Below are positions 20,901 to 32,331 of a stretch of DNA of 64,000 bases, piece after piece (positions within the stretch are counted from its first letter, which is position 1; every line of letters starts with the position of its first letter). The DNA is from Ascidia mentula. Lineage: Eukaryota; Chordata; Ascidiacea; Phlebobranchia; Ascidiidae. The DNA lies in the NCBI GenBank assembly GCA_947561715.1, contig OX387204.1:16249001-16313000 (forward strand), in the 5' to 3' direction. The notes beneath the pieces were generated by a model. It did no database searches. It was not told the origin of the DNA and saw only the letters and a list, made by a program, of their open reading frames with translations. The translations under genes were made by a program, and so were the position numbers.

Positions 20901-22280
20901 CTGTGCATTTACAATGTACGCCAGACATAAGAAAATTAGGTTGTGTTGATCAATTTCTGTAAACGTATGCTTAAAGTTTTGGATGTAAGTGTTTAGGTAA
21001 CAAATTTTTGACTAAAATAGTGCAATATTTTACAAATTTCCTGACCACTAGATCGTGATAAATAGTAATTTGCATAAAATTGGCAAAAACTGGTTACTGA
21101 GCGTTTTTACTTTCCAAATTAGAGATTTCCTGACCACTAAGTTTATTAGTTCACGTAAAATTTAACAAAATGTTTTTCTATTTACGTTCAGCTCCGGGCC
21201 GCTGTCGACTTCAACGACTACATTAAACCAATCTGCCTGCCGAAAGCGAACGTGATGCCTGTGATCGGATCATACGCTGTCGTCAGTGGGTGGGGAACAA
21301 TCGGTAAAAATTACTATTTAATGATAAAAACATTTTTATTGAACTAAAATAATATCTTAGTTGCATTAAAACATCAGTGTAAAATAGACTATAAAACCAT
21401 ACTTTTTGATTTCAATCTTGTTTTCGGAATAAAAAACTTACAATGCGTTTTTCATTCTCATTTATCATTGGGTGCTTCAACATTTCCAATCAAAGGACTT
21501 TGCTATGTCCAAAATAAACTATTTTATCTCCCAGTAAAAATTCCTGCTTCCCTTTTCAAATTTTGAGAAATAGAAATCGTAACATTCCTTCCGTAACCTA
21601 TTTACATTTACAACAAGTTATTGAACAAGAAATGTATTGGTAATGATGCAGGGAACAGCGCTTACCCAAAAACCCTTCAAGAAACCAAAGTGCGTATCAT
21701 CAATCGAAAGGTTTGCAACAAGTGGTTCTTCAAGAACGAACACGCCTTCAACGCCGTGAATGCAAACATGTTCTGTGCTGGTTATCAACAAGGCGGAAAG
21801 GACGCCTGCCATGTACGAAATATACTCAAATGTATTTTCTAACACTTTTGAATGTCTCACACCTTGTTTATAACGCAGAAATCTTTCATAACTTTGCATG
21901 ATAAAATAGGATCGTTCCACCTGTCAGAAAAAGTGGCTGATCTAGCTTGGCTGCAACGCCTTGGCTGCTATGCCTGCGAACCTACCTTATTTATATGTTG
22001 CTTCCAAATTGTGTTTTATGCTAAATGGCATTTGCTTAAACTTTTCCTGTGTGCCTTCAAGTAAATTTCATATACTTTAAACTCATCGCATTCGTGTGTC
22101 CTTCAGGGAGACAGCGGCGGGCCTTTGGAGCAGGTCGTTGGTGGCAAACACTACCTTGTAGGTGTTGTTTCGTGGGGATATGGATGCGCACAAACGGAGA
22201 GGCCTGGTGTTTATGCACAGGTTCGTATGATTGAGTGGATTGTAGAATGCCAACACCGACAGAAATGCTTGCAAAATTAA
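14947..22280 (+). CDS. gene 2: secreted antistasin-astacin-ShK(x5)-trypsin double protease, 21 exons, 840 aa
   Basis: Exons: 14947-15001, 15354-15422, 15484-15645, 15951-16106, 16702-16859, 17060-17198, 17255-17396, 17738-17820, 17894-17993, 18117-18260, 18408-18584, 18807-18919, 18979-19003, 19155-19280, 19724-19803, 19932-19988, 20122-20248, 20570-20732, 21192-21303, 21652-21812, 22107-22280. The signal peptide (about 1-18) is followed by an antistasin-like domain ending in FESDI. The astacin domain has [12 protein letters not shown] (216-227) and Met-turn Met273. Five ShK domains follow, each split by a phase-2 intron. The trypsin domain has Cys582, R592/IVGG, His634, Asp687 and Ser786, with the trypsin-type Asp before GDSGG. 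Two oddities: intron 2 has a GC donor (required, since read-through gives a stop), and the last exon is fused, lacking the intron gene 1 has before its final 14 codons. The protein is the same length as gene 1 despite a different ShK count. I infer secretion and two catalytic activities. Confidence 0.88.
20341..20467. repeat. small inverted-repeat element in intron 17 of gene 2
   Basis: Arms of roughly 35-40 bases (20341-20380 and 20430-20467) are imperfect reverse complements around CTCGTG-CAAAACGCA. It is a short MITE-like hairpin without coding potential, in the intron equivalent to the one carrying a different foldback in gene 1. Confidence 0.55.
21923..21985 (+). repeat. SINE tail fragment in intron 20 of gene 2
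   Basis: The segment from AGAAAAAGTGGCTGATC to the TGCGAACC region matches the non-tRNA body of the SINEs at 29766-30336, in the same orientation as the 30083 copy. The tRNA-like head is missing, so this is a 5'-truncated copy. Confidence 0.55.
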
Positions 22281-23814
22281 GCCTAGTTGTTTTTCGGGGA
22301 CCTTACATTCTTGGGGCTCGAAGCAATAACTTATATACGTTGTGAGATAAAATATGTCCTTTTTCGCGTAATTACCTACGTAGAGAACGCAATGAAAAGA
22401 CACAAAGCTATAAATGACTTGCAACAATATCACGACAACATCAATTACCTTTCAGGTGTCAAAGAAAGTGAATTGGATTACATCAACTGTCGGCTTGTTC
22501 TAGGTGCACGAAACCGTCATTTTGCATTATGTGTGGTAAACAGTATTTAAATGGAACAAAGAGTATTTAATTTTGCCGTTAAAAACGAATGATTGGTATG
22601 TTTTTGTGAAAAAATATAATAAAATTATATCCAATAAAGATTTATAGCATATCGTTAGATTCCTGTTTGATGGACAAAATATGTAGCTATCCAGAATACA
22701 TGTAAGCAAATTAATTTAATTTGCCTAAAAAATTACTACGGCGAACAACAGGCGCGAAGAATGGCATGAACCTATGGCGCCCACGTGATCGTAATTTCCC
22801 AACGCAGAATCATCGTCTGTCGAAGGATCGCAGCTAGCCGCACTGGGTAGTGATGGGTAGCGATAGGACGTCAGGAGAGATAAAGTCGTTGTCACCCATC
22901 CTATGACGTCATCATATGACAACCTTTGCAACTAGTCCTTAGCATGTCAACAACCGGTGCCTATATTTAAAGTAGTCCGACAGGAAGATTGGGAAAGTAT
23001 GACCAGAGCTTTTGTATACACAACTAGGCACGAGTGAGCCACATACGGGCAATTTGTTGTACATGCTATACTGATACCGATTTCATTCAAATCCGCGCAG
23101 GCTATACAAGCTGCAAATTAGGGTGGAATAAATTGTGTACGTTGTGACAAAACATATGATATCGTCCCAAATCAGTAATTATTTTCGTACTTATATTTCG
23201 TACTTTTCGTCCCTTAACCAAGTGATACAAACTACAACAAAATACGGCATTGTAAAGTGAAGCACATCATTACATTGCGCTTTAAATTGCACACAAACCC
23301 AGCACAGGCTTACAACAATTTCCACAAAATACAGTCTGTAAACATTTCAAAAGCAATCAATTAAATTGTTTGAGTAGATTGCATGAAAACACACACTTAA
23401 ATTTAAATTAATGGAACGGACAACGAGATTGTCTGCATTTAATAAACGCCAACAACGCAAACACGATAATTTCCTGAATGTGGCGACCTTTTTAACAACT
23501 TGTGGTTTTAGAACCCTTGAGGCATGTTGGTGTATGGACCACAAACGACAGAAAATCACAAGCAATACTGTACTAAACACGATTTCAAATGAAAGATACG
23601 CCTGCAATGATACTTACACATAATTTTCATCATGTTTCGAATTTTAATTATTGTCACTATTTCTTTGTATTACCCGAAAATCGTCAAATTTTTCACACAG
23701 TCAGTTGACATTATGTTGTTTCTGTGGTTGTCAGTACATTTTAATAAGCACAACAGACAATTATATACACCTGGCATTACATTAAGATGACTACCGTTAT
23801 TCGGCGGGGAGAAT
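22281..23814. other. intergenic between genes 2 and 3; upstream flank of a duplicated unit
   Basis: No gene is seen. From about 22735 to 23815 the sequence is a diverged copy of 27195-29095 upstream of gene 4. Shared landmarks are a TGACGTCATCATATGAC site (22904 here, about 27512 there), a run near GCACGAG-GAGCCACA, and the stretch before the promoter. This marks the left edge of the gene 3/gene 4 duplication unit. Confidence 0.6.
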
Positions 23815-23817
23815 TTA

Positions 23818-23925
23818 AAATGCTAAACAGTTTCAAACCCAAACAAACTTATGCAGAATATTGCTTGCTTCTACAAAGCTCAATGTAAATGCCAAAGTAC
23901 ACGTATAGTTTTTGAGGGTATAAAG
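23818..23925 (+). promoter_or_regulatory. gene 3 promoter module: AAATGCTAA, TTATGCAGA, ATGTAAAT octamer, TATA box
   Basis: Order seen: AAATGCTAAACAG (from 23818), ACTTATGCAGA (23847-23857), ATGTAAAT (23883-23890), TATAAAG (23919-23925), ATG at 23986. The octamer-to-TATA spacing is 36. The octamer resembles a POU-factor site (ATGCAAAT); which protein binds is not known from sequence. Confidence 0.75.
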
Positions 23926-23985
23926 ATCGCAACTAACACAGTAGACGTGTGACAAACAAACCACACCGACAAGGAAGAAGACAAG

Positions 23986-26302
23986 ATGAACAAGTTGATT
24001 TCGTTTGTAGGCCTGTGTTTGGTTGTTCAAACCATAGGTAAGGTCAAGTTGTAAAGTTTACAAAATGCAATCGTTTGGTTTAAGAAAGGAAATACGTTTT
24101 TTAGGGAATCGTAACTGGTTTACTGAAGTTTGTTTCTATATTAACTTTTAGCATTGATCGCATGAGAAAAATATCACACGGGAATTCCTTTAGATCGGGT
24201 CAAAATTACGTGTGTGTAAATTATTTTGTGGCACCATAAAATCACTTGTTTTTGCAGCTTTCACGATTAGTCCCTCAAACAACGATGTCACCAGTGATGG
24301 CACCTCGGGAATCAGTAAGTAAAACGATTGTAATTGTACAACATAAACCCATAACGTTTCACTTTTTGCCAGTTGATTGCACTGGCACTCCAGCATGCAA
24401 TAAGACGTGTCTATTGGGTTACAAGAATGACGAACGTGGTTGTCCTTTGTGCGAGTGTGAGACAGAGGGGGTCTTTGAAAGTGATATTTTTGTTGACAGT
24501 AAGTTCACTATAATATTTATAAACAAACTGAAAAATGTGTTCACAAAGATCATGTAGAAGTAAGATAGAAGTAAGTTAAACAATGTAAACTGACTTCATG
24601 TAACTGCTTCTTGCGCCAACTGGTCATTTAAACCCCACCTATATATGTAGACCGAACCTATGAATCCCTTGTGAGTCAATATGTCCAGGACAATGAGATC
24701 ATGACAAAGAGAGCAGGTAGCAAGCCCTCACAGGGGCGCTGGCCAAAAGTGAATGATGAAGTTCTGGTACCTTACACCTTTGACTGCTCTATTCCAGTCG
24801 GTAAGAAGTCTTTAACTTTCTGTTGATGAACTCAGGGTAAGAAAAAATGTAATTAATTTTTAATAAATTTTCTATTTTAGGAAGTCGGGCCTTCAACATG
24901 ATCATGAAAGCAATCAACGAGTACCATAATAAAACCTGCGTTAGATTCGTGAACAGAACGACTGAACTAAACTATATAGAGTTCATCAGTAGCCCGGCTG
25001 GGATTTGCCAATCGATGGTTGGAATGGCTGGAGGCAAACAAAATGTAATGACAGACAACTTGTAACTCAAATTATTTGTCGATTTTATAGGATTTTTAGT
25101 TACATCCCCAATTCCTTCCAAGTGATTAAAAGGAAAGTTTTATTGGTGAACATAATAATTTTTTCTTTCTTTTTTGACGACAAAACGCCGTGTCACTTGA
25201 CAGTTTGAGTAAATTGTCGTAATGGAGATGTATAAACAGGTATGGATATCTCCAGGATGTGACATAGAGATTGGCACAAGTTTGCACGAACTGATGCATG
25301 CGCTTGGATTTTGGCACGAACAATCTCGACCTGATAGAAATAAATTTGTTAAAATAGTTTGGAAAAACATCAAAGCAGGTGGTGTGAAGTTTATGAATTA
25401 TTTTACCGGTTGGTCTAGGTTTAACTGAAATTATTGGCTACATGCAGGCAAAAGGCCAAACTTCTCAAAATTGCTGTGGCGCAAATGGAATTCTTATGGT
25501 TCGTCTTATGACGTAGGGTCGGTGATGCAGTACGGTGGATATTACTTCAGCAAAAACAAAACTCACTTGCCTACTATCGTGAATAGATTGTAAGAATATA
25601 TGTCATCGCCTGTTTAAAGGCTATATTTGGTGTAAATATGGAAAATATATTAAATTATCTTTACTAGTAGATAAATTTGAATGTCCTAGACATGTAACGC
25701 CATCGAAATATCTGTAACGTTATCTTGTTACAAATCTTGTTGTTGTTGTTAATCCAATGATATAATTGAACAGAAACTTTATTAAAGAAACCCCTAAAGT
25801 AATTTTTCTTAAATACTCGGTATATTCGTCAGAACCGGAAAACCTGTAGTTGCCCAAGAAGATGGTTTTTCGACAGAAGACATTTATCAGATCAATGCAA
25901 TGTACGGCTGCACAGGTACAAACCTCAAACGTTTGGTAGCTTAGCATTTTTAACCATAAAAGAATGTGTTTTATGCAGCTCACTTGGGAAATCGCACTAC
26001 CACCACTACCACAACTACCACCACTACCACAACTACCACTACTACCACCCTTGGACCACCAGCTCAAAGCGCATGCTTTGATTACGACCCGTAAGATTTA
26101 CTATAACTAATGTTGTCGTACATACTTAATTACGTACTTACTATTTCAAAAATAAACTTACATAGTCCGTTTTTTTTCGCCAAAATAATTTATAATCTCC
26201 ACCCTTTAATACAGTCATGTTTGCGCGATTTATGAACCTTTGTGCGTTGAATCCCCCGAAACGATGAGGTTTGATTGCAGCAAGACGTGTAAATTTTGCT
26301 GA
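23986..26302 (+). CDS. gene 3: secreted antistasin-astacin-ShK metalloprotease, 10 exons, 370 aa
   Basis: Exons: 23986-24037, 24258-24314, 24373-24498, 24651-24800, 24881-25044, 25240-25378, 25448-25589, 25833-25915, 25979-26090, 26215-26302. The signal peptide (about 1-18) and a short Ser/Thr-rich spacer lead to an antistasin-like domain (37-79) with six Cys ending CPLCEC, then FESDI, the probable pro-segment Asp switch. The mature protease region begins around exon 4 and carries [12 protein letters not shown] (199-210). The Met-turn reads SVMQY (Met256), with Gln where most paralogues have His. A Thr-rich linker and one C-terminal ShK domain end at TGA. The transcript probably continues through a 3' UTR intron (donor just after 26305) to AATAAA at 26551. 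It lacks a trypsin domain. Closest relative in the window is gene 4. Confidence 0.88.
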
Positions 26303-26550
26303 TAACGTAAGTACAGACTTTTTTGTTTTTTAAGTCTTTATACGGTGGTTTTTTTATTAGTTGGTGTTTTTTTCCCTTTTTTTCCATTTCTAATTTGACT
26401 AAATGTATTTTGCATATTCCCGCTCGTAACACATTTGACTCATTTTTAGGTGTCAGATGGAAAATTATGCCTATTCATACCCAGAAGCCTAAATTTTTGT
26501 GACCTAAAAACAGTTGTGACCTAAATTTTAACATATAGCCTTTATTCGTA

Positions 26551-26556
26551 AATAAA
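26551..26556 (+). terminator. polyadenylation signal of gene 3
   Basis: AATAAA sits in a segment (TTATTCGTAAATAAATG) also present downstream of gene 4 at 32326, supporting its use as the 3' end signal. Confidence 0.6.
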
Positions 26557-27714
26557 TGTGATGTAATAGAAAAAGCCAATTTGTTTCGCGACGCAAGAGT
26601 TATATTGGTGACCACATGCAGACAAGCGACCCCAAGTTTCAAAACCTCCAGCTTAAAACAGAGTAAAAAAATGCCACGATGCATAACAAAACATACGCAA
26701 AGTGGAAAAACGCATCCCGCTGCCACATGCTGTGAAGTTTACACTGTGTGCAACCTGATCCATAGCCATTAAAATAATTCACAATATATTAAATAACAGC
26801 ATAGTTCTTACTGGTTTCAATGGGGAAAATTGATGTTGTAACTTTACATTAACAACCCCCATAATAACATCCTAACGAGGCCTAAGTTATAAAAGTGATG
26901 TTGGAGACGAGTCGTCGGCGTGACCTTTGAACCTTGAATATATGTGTTAGTTTATCCCGTGCTGCAGCTTTTTAATATTGCCCAGATATACAGCAAGTGT
27001 GAAAGTTGTAATTTGGTAGGGACTTCTGTTTTTGCAGAATATTGAATATAAATGAATATTTCACATAATCGCATCATCTTTACGTTTCAATTCGTTTTGC
27101 TTTGGCCAGAACGGCCGGGCGACCACCTGGTGTTATAGAGACAACATCGCGAAAAAACTATGAATACAACAAAGCAAATTAATTTTATTTTGCTTATAAA
27201 ACTACGAAGGACAACAACGGCCACGAAGAATGACATGAACCTGGCACCCGCCTGATGGTGTTTTCCCAACGCAGAATCATTTTCTGTCGTAGAATCGCAG
27301 TCAGCCGCGCTGGATGTTGATGGGTTGAAATAGGACGCCACATGATGTTAGGTGCTCAAAACTACAACACTTAGGTGCAAAATCCTTGGAGCCGAGCTTG
27401 AAATCACATATGATTGGCTCACAACAAAAACACTTGGGGCTTTCTCGTTTGCCACAAAAAGATTGGATAGAACGTGAGTCAGGAGAGATAAAGTCGCTCT
27501 TGCTTGTCCCATGACGTCATCATATGACAATCTTTGCCATTAGCCTTTAGCAAGTCAAGAACGAGCGCGTATGTATTGAAGTAGTCACGACATGAAGAAT
27601 GGGAAGAATGACTAGTTAATACACAATTTGGCACGAGGGAGCCACAAACTGGGAATTCATATTACATCCTACTGACATATTCCATCCAAATCGGCGCAGG
27701 CTATTGTTGTCGAA

Positions 27715-28255
27715 TTATTTCGGCAGCTTTGCAATTCGGCGGTTAGATTTTTTTAGGTGACGATGTTAACCCCCAATTAACCATTCTACCTAATTCGGTA
27801 CTTTTCACAAAGCTGCCTCCTAAAAACAAAAAAAACGTAACTGGCAAAGATACCGACAATTCACACACAACTCTGTACCAGAGATGTTAACAACGCGACG
27901 CCAAGAAGAAGACTCCTCAGGTTTTAGAGAAATCGTTCGCGCAAAAACCCCAACCAATCAGGATACGCCTTCCCGACACGCGGCACATCCGGGGCACACA
28001 AAAATAAACCGAGCGTGAAATAATATGAAAGGGAGGGGAGACGAAGGTAATAAAATAGTGTGATGAAATTAAGTGAAGTGCGATACTTAAAAGCAATATG
28101 CGTGGGTAAAACAATATAATAAATAAAGTGGTGCCAACGAAAGAAAAATAGTGAAATTACAAGGTGCCAGGAAGAAAGGTGAAAACAACGAAATACAAAC
28201 AATAAGAATAACTAACAAAGTGTACGGTGACGTGGAGGAAATAAACTTCGTTACA
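27715..28255. mobile_element. probable solo LTR or similar insertion (541 bp)
   Basis: Comparison with the paralogous flank at about 23100 shows this block is extra: the empty site there reads GGCTATACAAG, while here GGCTAT and TTATACAAG are separated. The insert starts TGTTGTCG and ends CGTTACA, the TG...CA form of retroviral-type LTRs. Flanking bases (GCTAT / TTATA) are only an imperfect target duplication. No ORF of note is inside. It could instead be an unclassified insertion. Confidence 0.45.
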
Positions 28256-29095
28256 TTATACAAGTTGCAAATTAAGGTGGAAGTTTACGTTGTTACAGAA
28301 CATATGATATCGTCACAAAGCAGTAATTATTTTCGTACTTCACCATTAACCAAGTATTACAAACTGAAAAAAATATACGGCATTGTAAAGTGAAGAACAT
28401 CGTAACATTGCGCTTTAAATAGATTTAAACATTGAAACACAAATTTATAAAATAAAAAAAAACTCCACCACCGCCTTGTAATACATTTACACATTGCACA
28501 CAAACCCAGCACAGACTTACAACATTTTCCACAAAAACAGTCTGTAAACATTTCAAAAGCAATCATTTAAGTTACTTATACCCAGTAATTAAAAGAGTAG
28601 ATTGCATGAAAACGGACACTTTAATTTGAATTAATGGAACGGGCAACGAGATTGTCTGCATTTAACAAACACCCACAACGCAAATACAATAAATTCCTGA
28701 ATGTGGCGACCTTTTAAACAATTTATTGTACGAACACACTTGAGGCATGTTGGTGTATAGGCCAAAAAATACAGAAAATCACAAACAAATACTGCACTGA
28801 ACATGATTCAAATGAAAGATATGCAATGATATTTGCACATAATTTATCATGTATCGATGTTTGAACACACCAACGCCCAAAACCGTTATAATAACACAAA
28901 TACTCAATGACAGTTAATGTTACTACTTCTTTGTATTACCCTTAAATAATCTAATTTTTCACGCTGTCAGTGGACATTATGTTGTTCCCGTGGTTGTCAG
29001 AATCATCCTTTAGACATTTAAATAAGCACACCAGACAATTATATGCACCTGACATTACATGAAAATGACCACCGTCGTTCGGCGTGGAGAATTTA

Positions 29096-29172
29096 AAATG
29101 CTAAACAGTTTCAAACCCAAACAAACTTATGCATAAAATTGTTTGCTACGTACAGTTTTTAAGGGTATAAAG
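29096..29172 (+). promoter_or_regulatory. gene 4 promoter module, octamer segment deleted
   Basis: AAATGCTAAACAG (from 29096) and a TATAAAG box (29166-29172) match gene 3, but the stretch carrying ATGTAAAT is missing, so the module is about 25-30 bases shorter. The ATG is at 29238. Confidence 0.65.
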
Positions 29173-29237
29173 ATCGCAACTAACACAGCGGACGTGTGAC
29201 AAACAAACCACACCGACGAAAAAGAAAATAAGACAAT

Positions 29238-32097
29238 ATGAACAAGTGGATTTCGTTTGTAGGACTTTGTTTGGTTGTACAAACCATAGGTAAGGTCAAG
29301 ATGTAAAATTAACTAAATGCAATCGTTTGGGTTAAGAAAGGAAATACAATTTTTAGGGAATCGTAGTTGGTCAACTTATTCAGATCTGTCAGTAGTTGGT
29401 TTACTTATAAATCTATCAGTAGTTGGTTTACTTATAGATCTATCATTTATAACCTCAGATGTTTTTACAGCTTTCACGATCAGTCCCTCAAACGAAGTCA
29501 CCAGTGATGGCACCTCGGGTAGTAGTAAGTAAAACGATTCGTCATTGTACAACATAAGTCTCTAACGTTTCACTTTTTGCAAGTTGATTGCACTGGCACA
29601 CCAGCATGTAATAAAACGTGTCTATTGGGTAACAAGAAAGACGAACGTGGTTGTCCTTTGTGCGAGTGTGAGACAGAGGGGGTGTTTGAAAGTGATATTT
29701 TCGTTGACAGTAAGTTCACCATAGTATTTATAAAGAAACTGAAAAATGTATTTACATAGATTATGAGGTTTGCATGCTTGGCAGCCCAGGCATTGCAGCC
29801 TAGCTGGATCAACCACTTTTTCCTGACAAGCCGGAGCAAGATTTGAAAATCAAGCTCCCGATGAGGTTTGAACTCTCGACCCTGGGCTAACCAGACCCAA
29901 CCCTCTACCAACCGAGCTACAGGAGCTCAGTGGTTTTACGGGGTATGTGCCATTGCATGAAATATTACTGCGTGATCTGATACGGTGGTAGAGATTCCCT
30001 ATGCATATGTGAAGGTTGCCTGGCAAGTTGTGCGCTTGCGCACCTGTGTTCCTTGATGTACAATATACCTCGTGAAACCACTGAGCTCCTGTAGCTCGGT
30101 TGGTAGAGCGTTGGGCCTGGTTAGCAGGGTCTTGAGTTCAAACCTCACCGGGAGATGATTTTTTAAATCTTGCTCGGGCCTGAAAGAAAAACGTGGCTGA
30201 TCCAACTAGGCGGCAATGCCTGGGCTGCCAAGCCTGCAAACCTCATGATCGCGATACGTTAGCTGTGATCGGCAAGCAAGGACTTGCGCAGTGGGGCGGT
30301 CCTGCCAATCATGCCATTGCATGAAATATTACTGCGTTTACAAAGATCATGTAGAAGTAAGATAAAAAGTAAGTTAAATAATGTAAACTGACTTCTTATA
30401 ACTGCTTATTGCGCCTACTGGACATTTAAACCCTACCTATCTATGTAGACCGAACCTATGAAGCCCTTGTGAGTCAATATGCTCAGGACAACGTGACCAA
30501 AAGAAACAGAGCAGGCAGCAAGCCCTCACAGGGGCGTTGGCCAAAAGTGAATGGTGAAGTTCTTGTACCCTACACCTTTAACTCCTCTGTTCCAAGAGGT
30601 GAGAATATTTTACTTTCAGTTAATGAACTCAGGGCAAGGACAAACGTAACTAATGCAATTTTAAAGCATATTTAATATGTTAGGAAGACGCATATACAAC
30701 ATGGCCATGAAAGCAATCGACGAGTACCATAATAAAACCTGCATTCGATTTGTAAACAGGACCAATGAAACGAACTATATCGAGTTTATCAAGGATAAAG
30801 TTTGCAAATCGATGATTGGAATGGTTGGAGGCAAACAAAACGTAATTACGTACAAATTGTAGGTAAAATTGTTTTCCAATTTAACAGGATTAATAGTTAC
30901 ATCCCCAATTCCTTCCCAAAATGATTATGAGAAAAGTTTTTTCGTCAACAATCTATTGCGTTGCACCTGACAGTTTTGAGTAAATCGTCGTAATGGAGAT
31001 GTATAAACAGGTATGGATATCTCCAGGATGTGCCATAAAGATTGGCACAAGTTTGCACGAACTGATGCATGCGCTTGGATTTTGGCACGAACAATCTCGA
31101 CCTGATAGAAATAAATTTGTTAAAATACTTTGGAAAAACATCAAAGCAGGTGGTGTGAAGTTTATGAATTATTTTACTGGTTGCTTTTGTTTCAACTGAA
31201 ATTATTGGCTACATGCAGGCGGAAAGCAAAACTTCAAAATAATGTCGTCCAGCAAATGGAATTCTTATGGTTCGTCTTATGACGTCGAGTCTGTGATGCA
31301 CTACGGTGGATATTACTTCAGCAAGAATAGAACTCACTTGCCTACTATCATGAATAAGTTGTAAGACTATAAAGTATCGCATGTTCAAAGGCTATTCACG
31401 CTGATGGTGCGAATATAGACAACATATTCAATATTCTTTACAAGTAGCTAATTTTCAATGCCCTAGACATGGAAGGTCACCGGGATGTCTGCAACTGCAA
31501 TCTTGTTACAAATCGTTTGTTTGTCCTTTTTTTTTAATTGAATTAATTGAACGTAAACTTTGTCAAAGCAAACTGAAGTGATCTTTGTCAAATCTTTAAT
31601 ATATGACTTAGAACCAGAAAACCAGTAGTTGCCCAACGAGAAGGTTTTACGACAGAAGATCTTTATCAGATCAATGCAATGTACGGCTGCACAGGTACAA
31701 ACCTCACGCGTGCATTTGATATGCTTGGCATTTTTTAACCGTGACAGAATATGTTTTATACAGCTTACTTGGGAAATCGCACTACCACCACTACCACCAC
31801 TGCCACCACTACCACCACTACCACCACTGCAGCACCAACTCCATCAGCACCATGCAACGACTTTTTGAAAAAAAGGTTAGATTTAACTACATTTGTCTTA
31901 TTGACTTGAAAGTATTTTTTTGGCAATAAATGTATTCCTTCTTAAAAATACACCTGACACAGCAGCTCAAATTTTAGCAAAAGTAAATTACAATTTTCAC
32001 CGTTGAATGCAGATCCTGCATTGCACTTTCACACTTGTGCAAATCTAACCGCCCATTAATGGAGATACTTTGCAAACAGACGTGTAAATTTTGCTGA
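29238..32097 (+). CDS. gene 4: secreted antistasin-astacin-ShK metalloprotease, 10 exons, 366 aa
   Basis: Exons: 29238-29289, 29471-29524, 29584-29709, 30449-30598, 30684-30841, 31011-31149, 31219-31360, 31612-31694, 31764-31875, 32013-32097. Signal peptide, antistasin-like domain (six Cys, CPLCEC) and FESDI are as in gene 3. The protease has [12 protein letters not shown] from His196 and a standard SVMHY Met-turn (Met253). A long run of ACC/ACT codons gives a poly-Thr linker before the single ShK domain, which ends at TGA. Exon 6 and the following intron differ from gene 3 at only a few bases, so duplication or conversion is recent. Intron 3 is swollen by a SINE insertion (29766-30336). A 3' UTR intron probably starts at 32101. 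Confidence 0.88.
29766..30336. mobile_element. composite SINE insertion: two tRNA-derived SINEs head to head
   Basis: The insert is flanked by TTTACATAGATTATG (29751-29765) and TTTACAAAGATCATG (30337-30351), a 15-base target-site duplication with two differences; intron 3 of gene 3 has the uninterrupted site. One SINE lies on the minus strand with a tRNA-like head at 29854-29926; the other on the plus strand has its head at 30085-30155. Both heads keep an A box (TAGCTCGGTTGG) and B box (GTTCAAACC, or close) and a good acceptor stem, but the anticodon arm is distorted, so I do not call functional tRNAs. A direct repeat containing TGCATGAAATATTACTGCG occurs inside (about 29950) and at the right edge (about 30312). 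Confidence 0.8.
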
Positions 32098-32325
32098 TAA
32101 CGTAAGTACAGACTTTTTTTTGTTTTTTAAGTCTTCATTGTGGTTTTTTATTAGTTGGTTGTTTTTTTCCTTTTTTTTCTTTTCTAATTTGACTAAATGT
32201 ATTTTGCATATTCCCGCTTGTAACACATTTGACTCATTTTTAGGTGTCAGATGGAAATTGTGCCTATTCATACCCAGAAGCATAACAGCTGTGACCTTAA
32301 TTTTAACATATAGCCTTTATTCGTA

Positions 32326-32331
32326 AATAAA
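32326..32331 (+). terminator. polyadenylation signal of gene 4
   Basis: AATAAA in the same local context as the gene 3 signal. Confidence 0.6.

Larger units (their letters stand above)
26303..29094. other. intergenic between genes 3 and 4; repeats and duplicated flank
   Basis: No gene is seen. About 26573-26780 is a downstream-flank repeat (from TTTGTTTCGCGACGC to a GTGTGCAACCTGAT landmark) also found after gene 4 (about 32660-32790) and gene 5 (about 36925-37135). From about 27195 the sequence is the second copy of the gene 3 upstream flank, interrupted by a probable solo LTR at 27715-28255. Confidence 0.6.

Noticed and set aside
25720..26067. minus-strand frame with Ser/Gly/Cys repeats
   Set aside because: Antisense shadow of the poly-Thr linker and exon 8 of gene 3.
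29854..29926. tRNA gene on the minus strand
   Set aside because: Acceptor stem and A/B boxes are good, but the D stem has a mismatch and the anticodon arm is offset; it is the head of a SINE, with a sister copy at 30085-30155.
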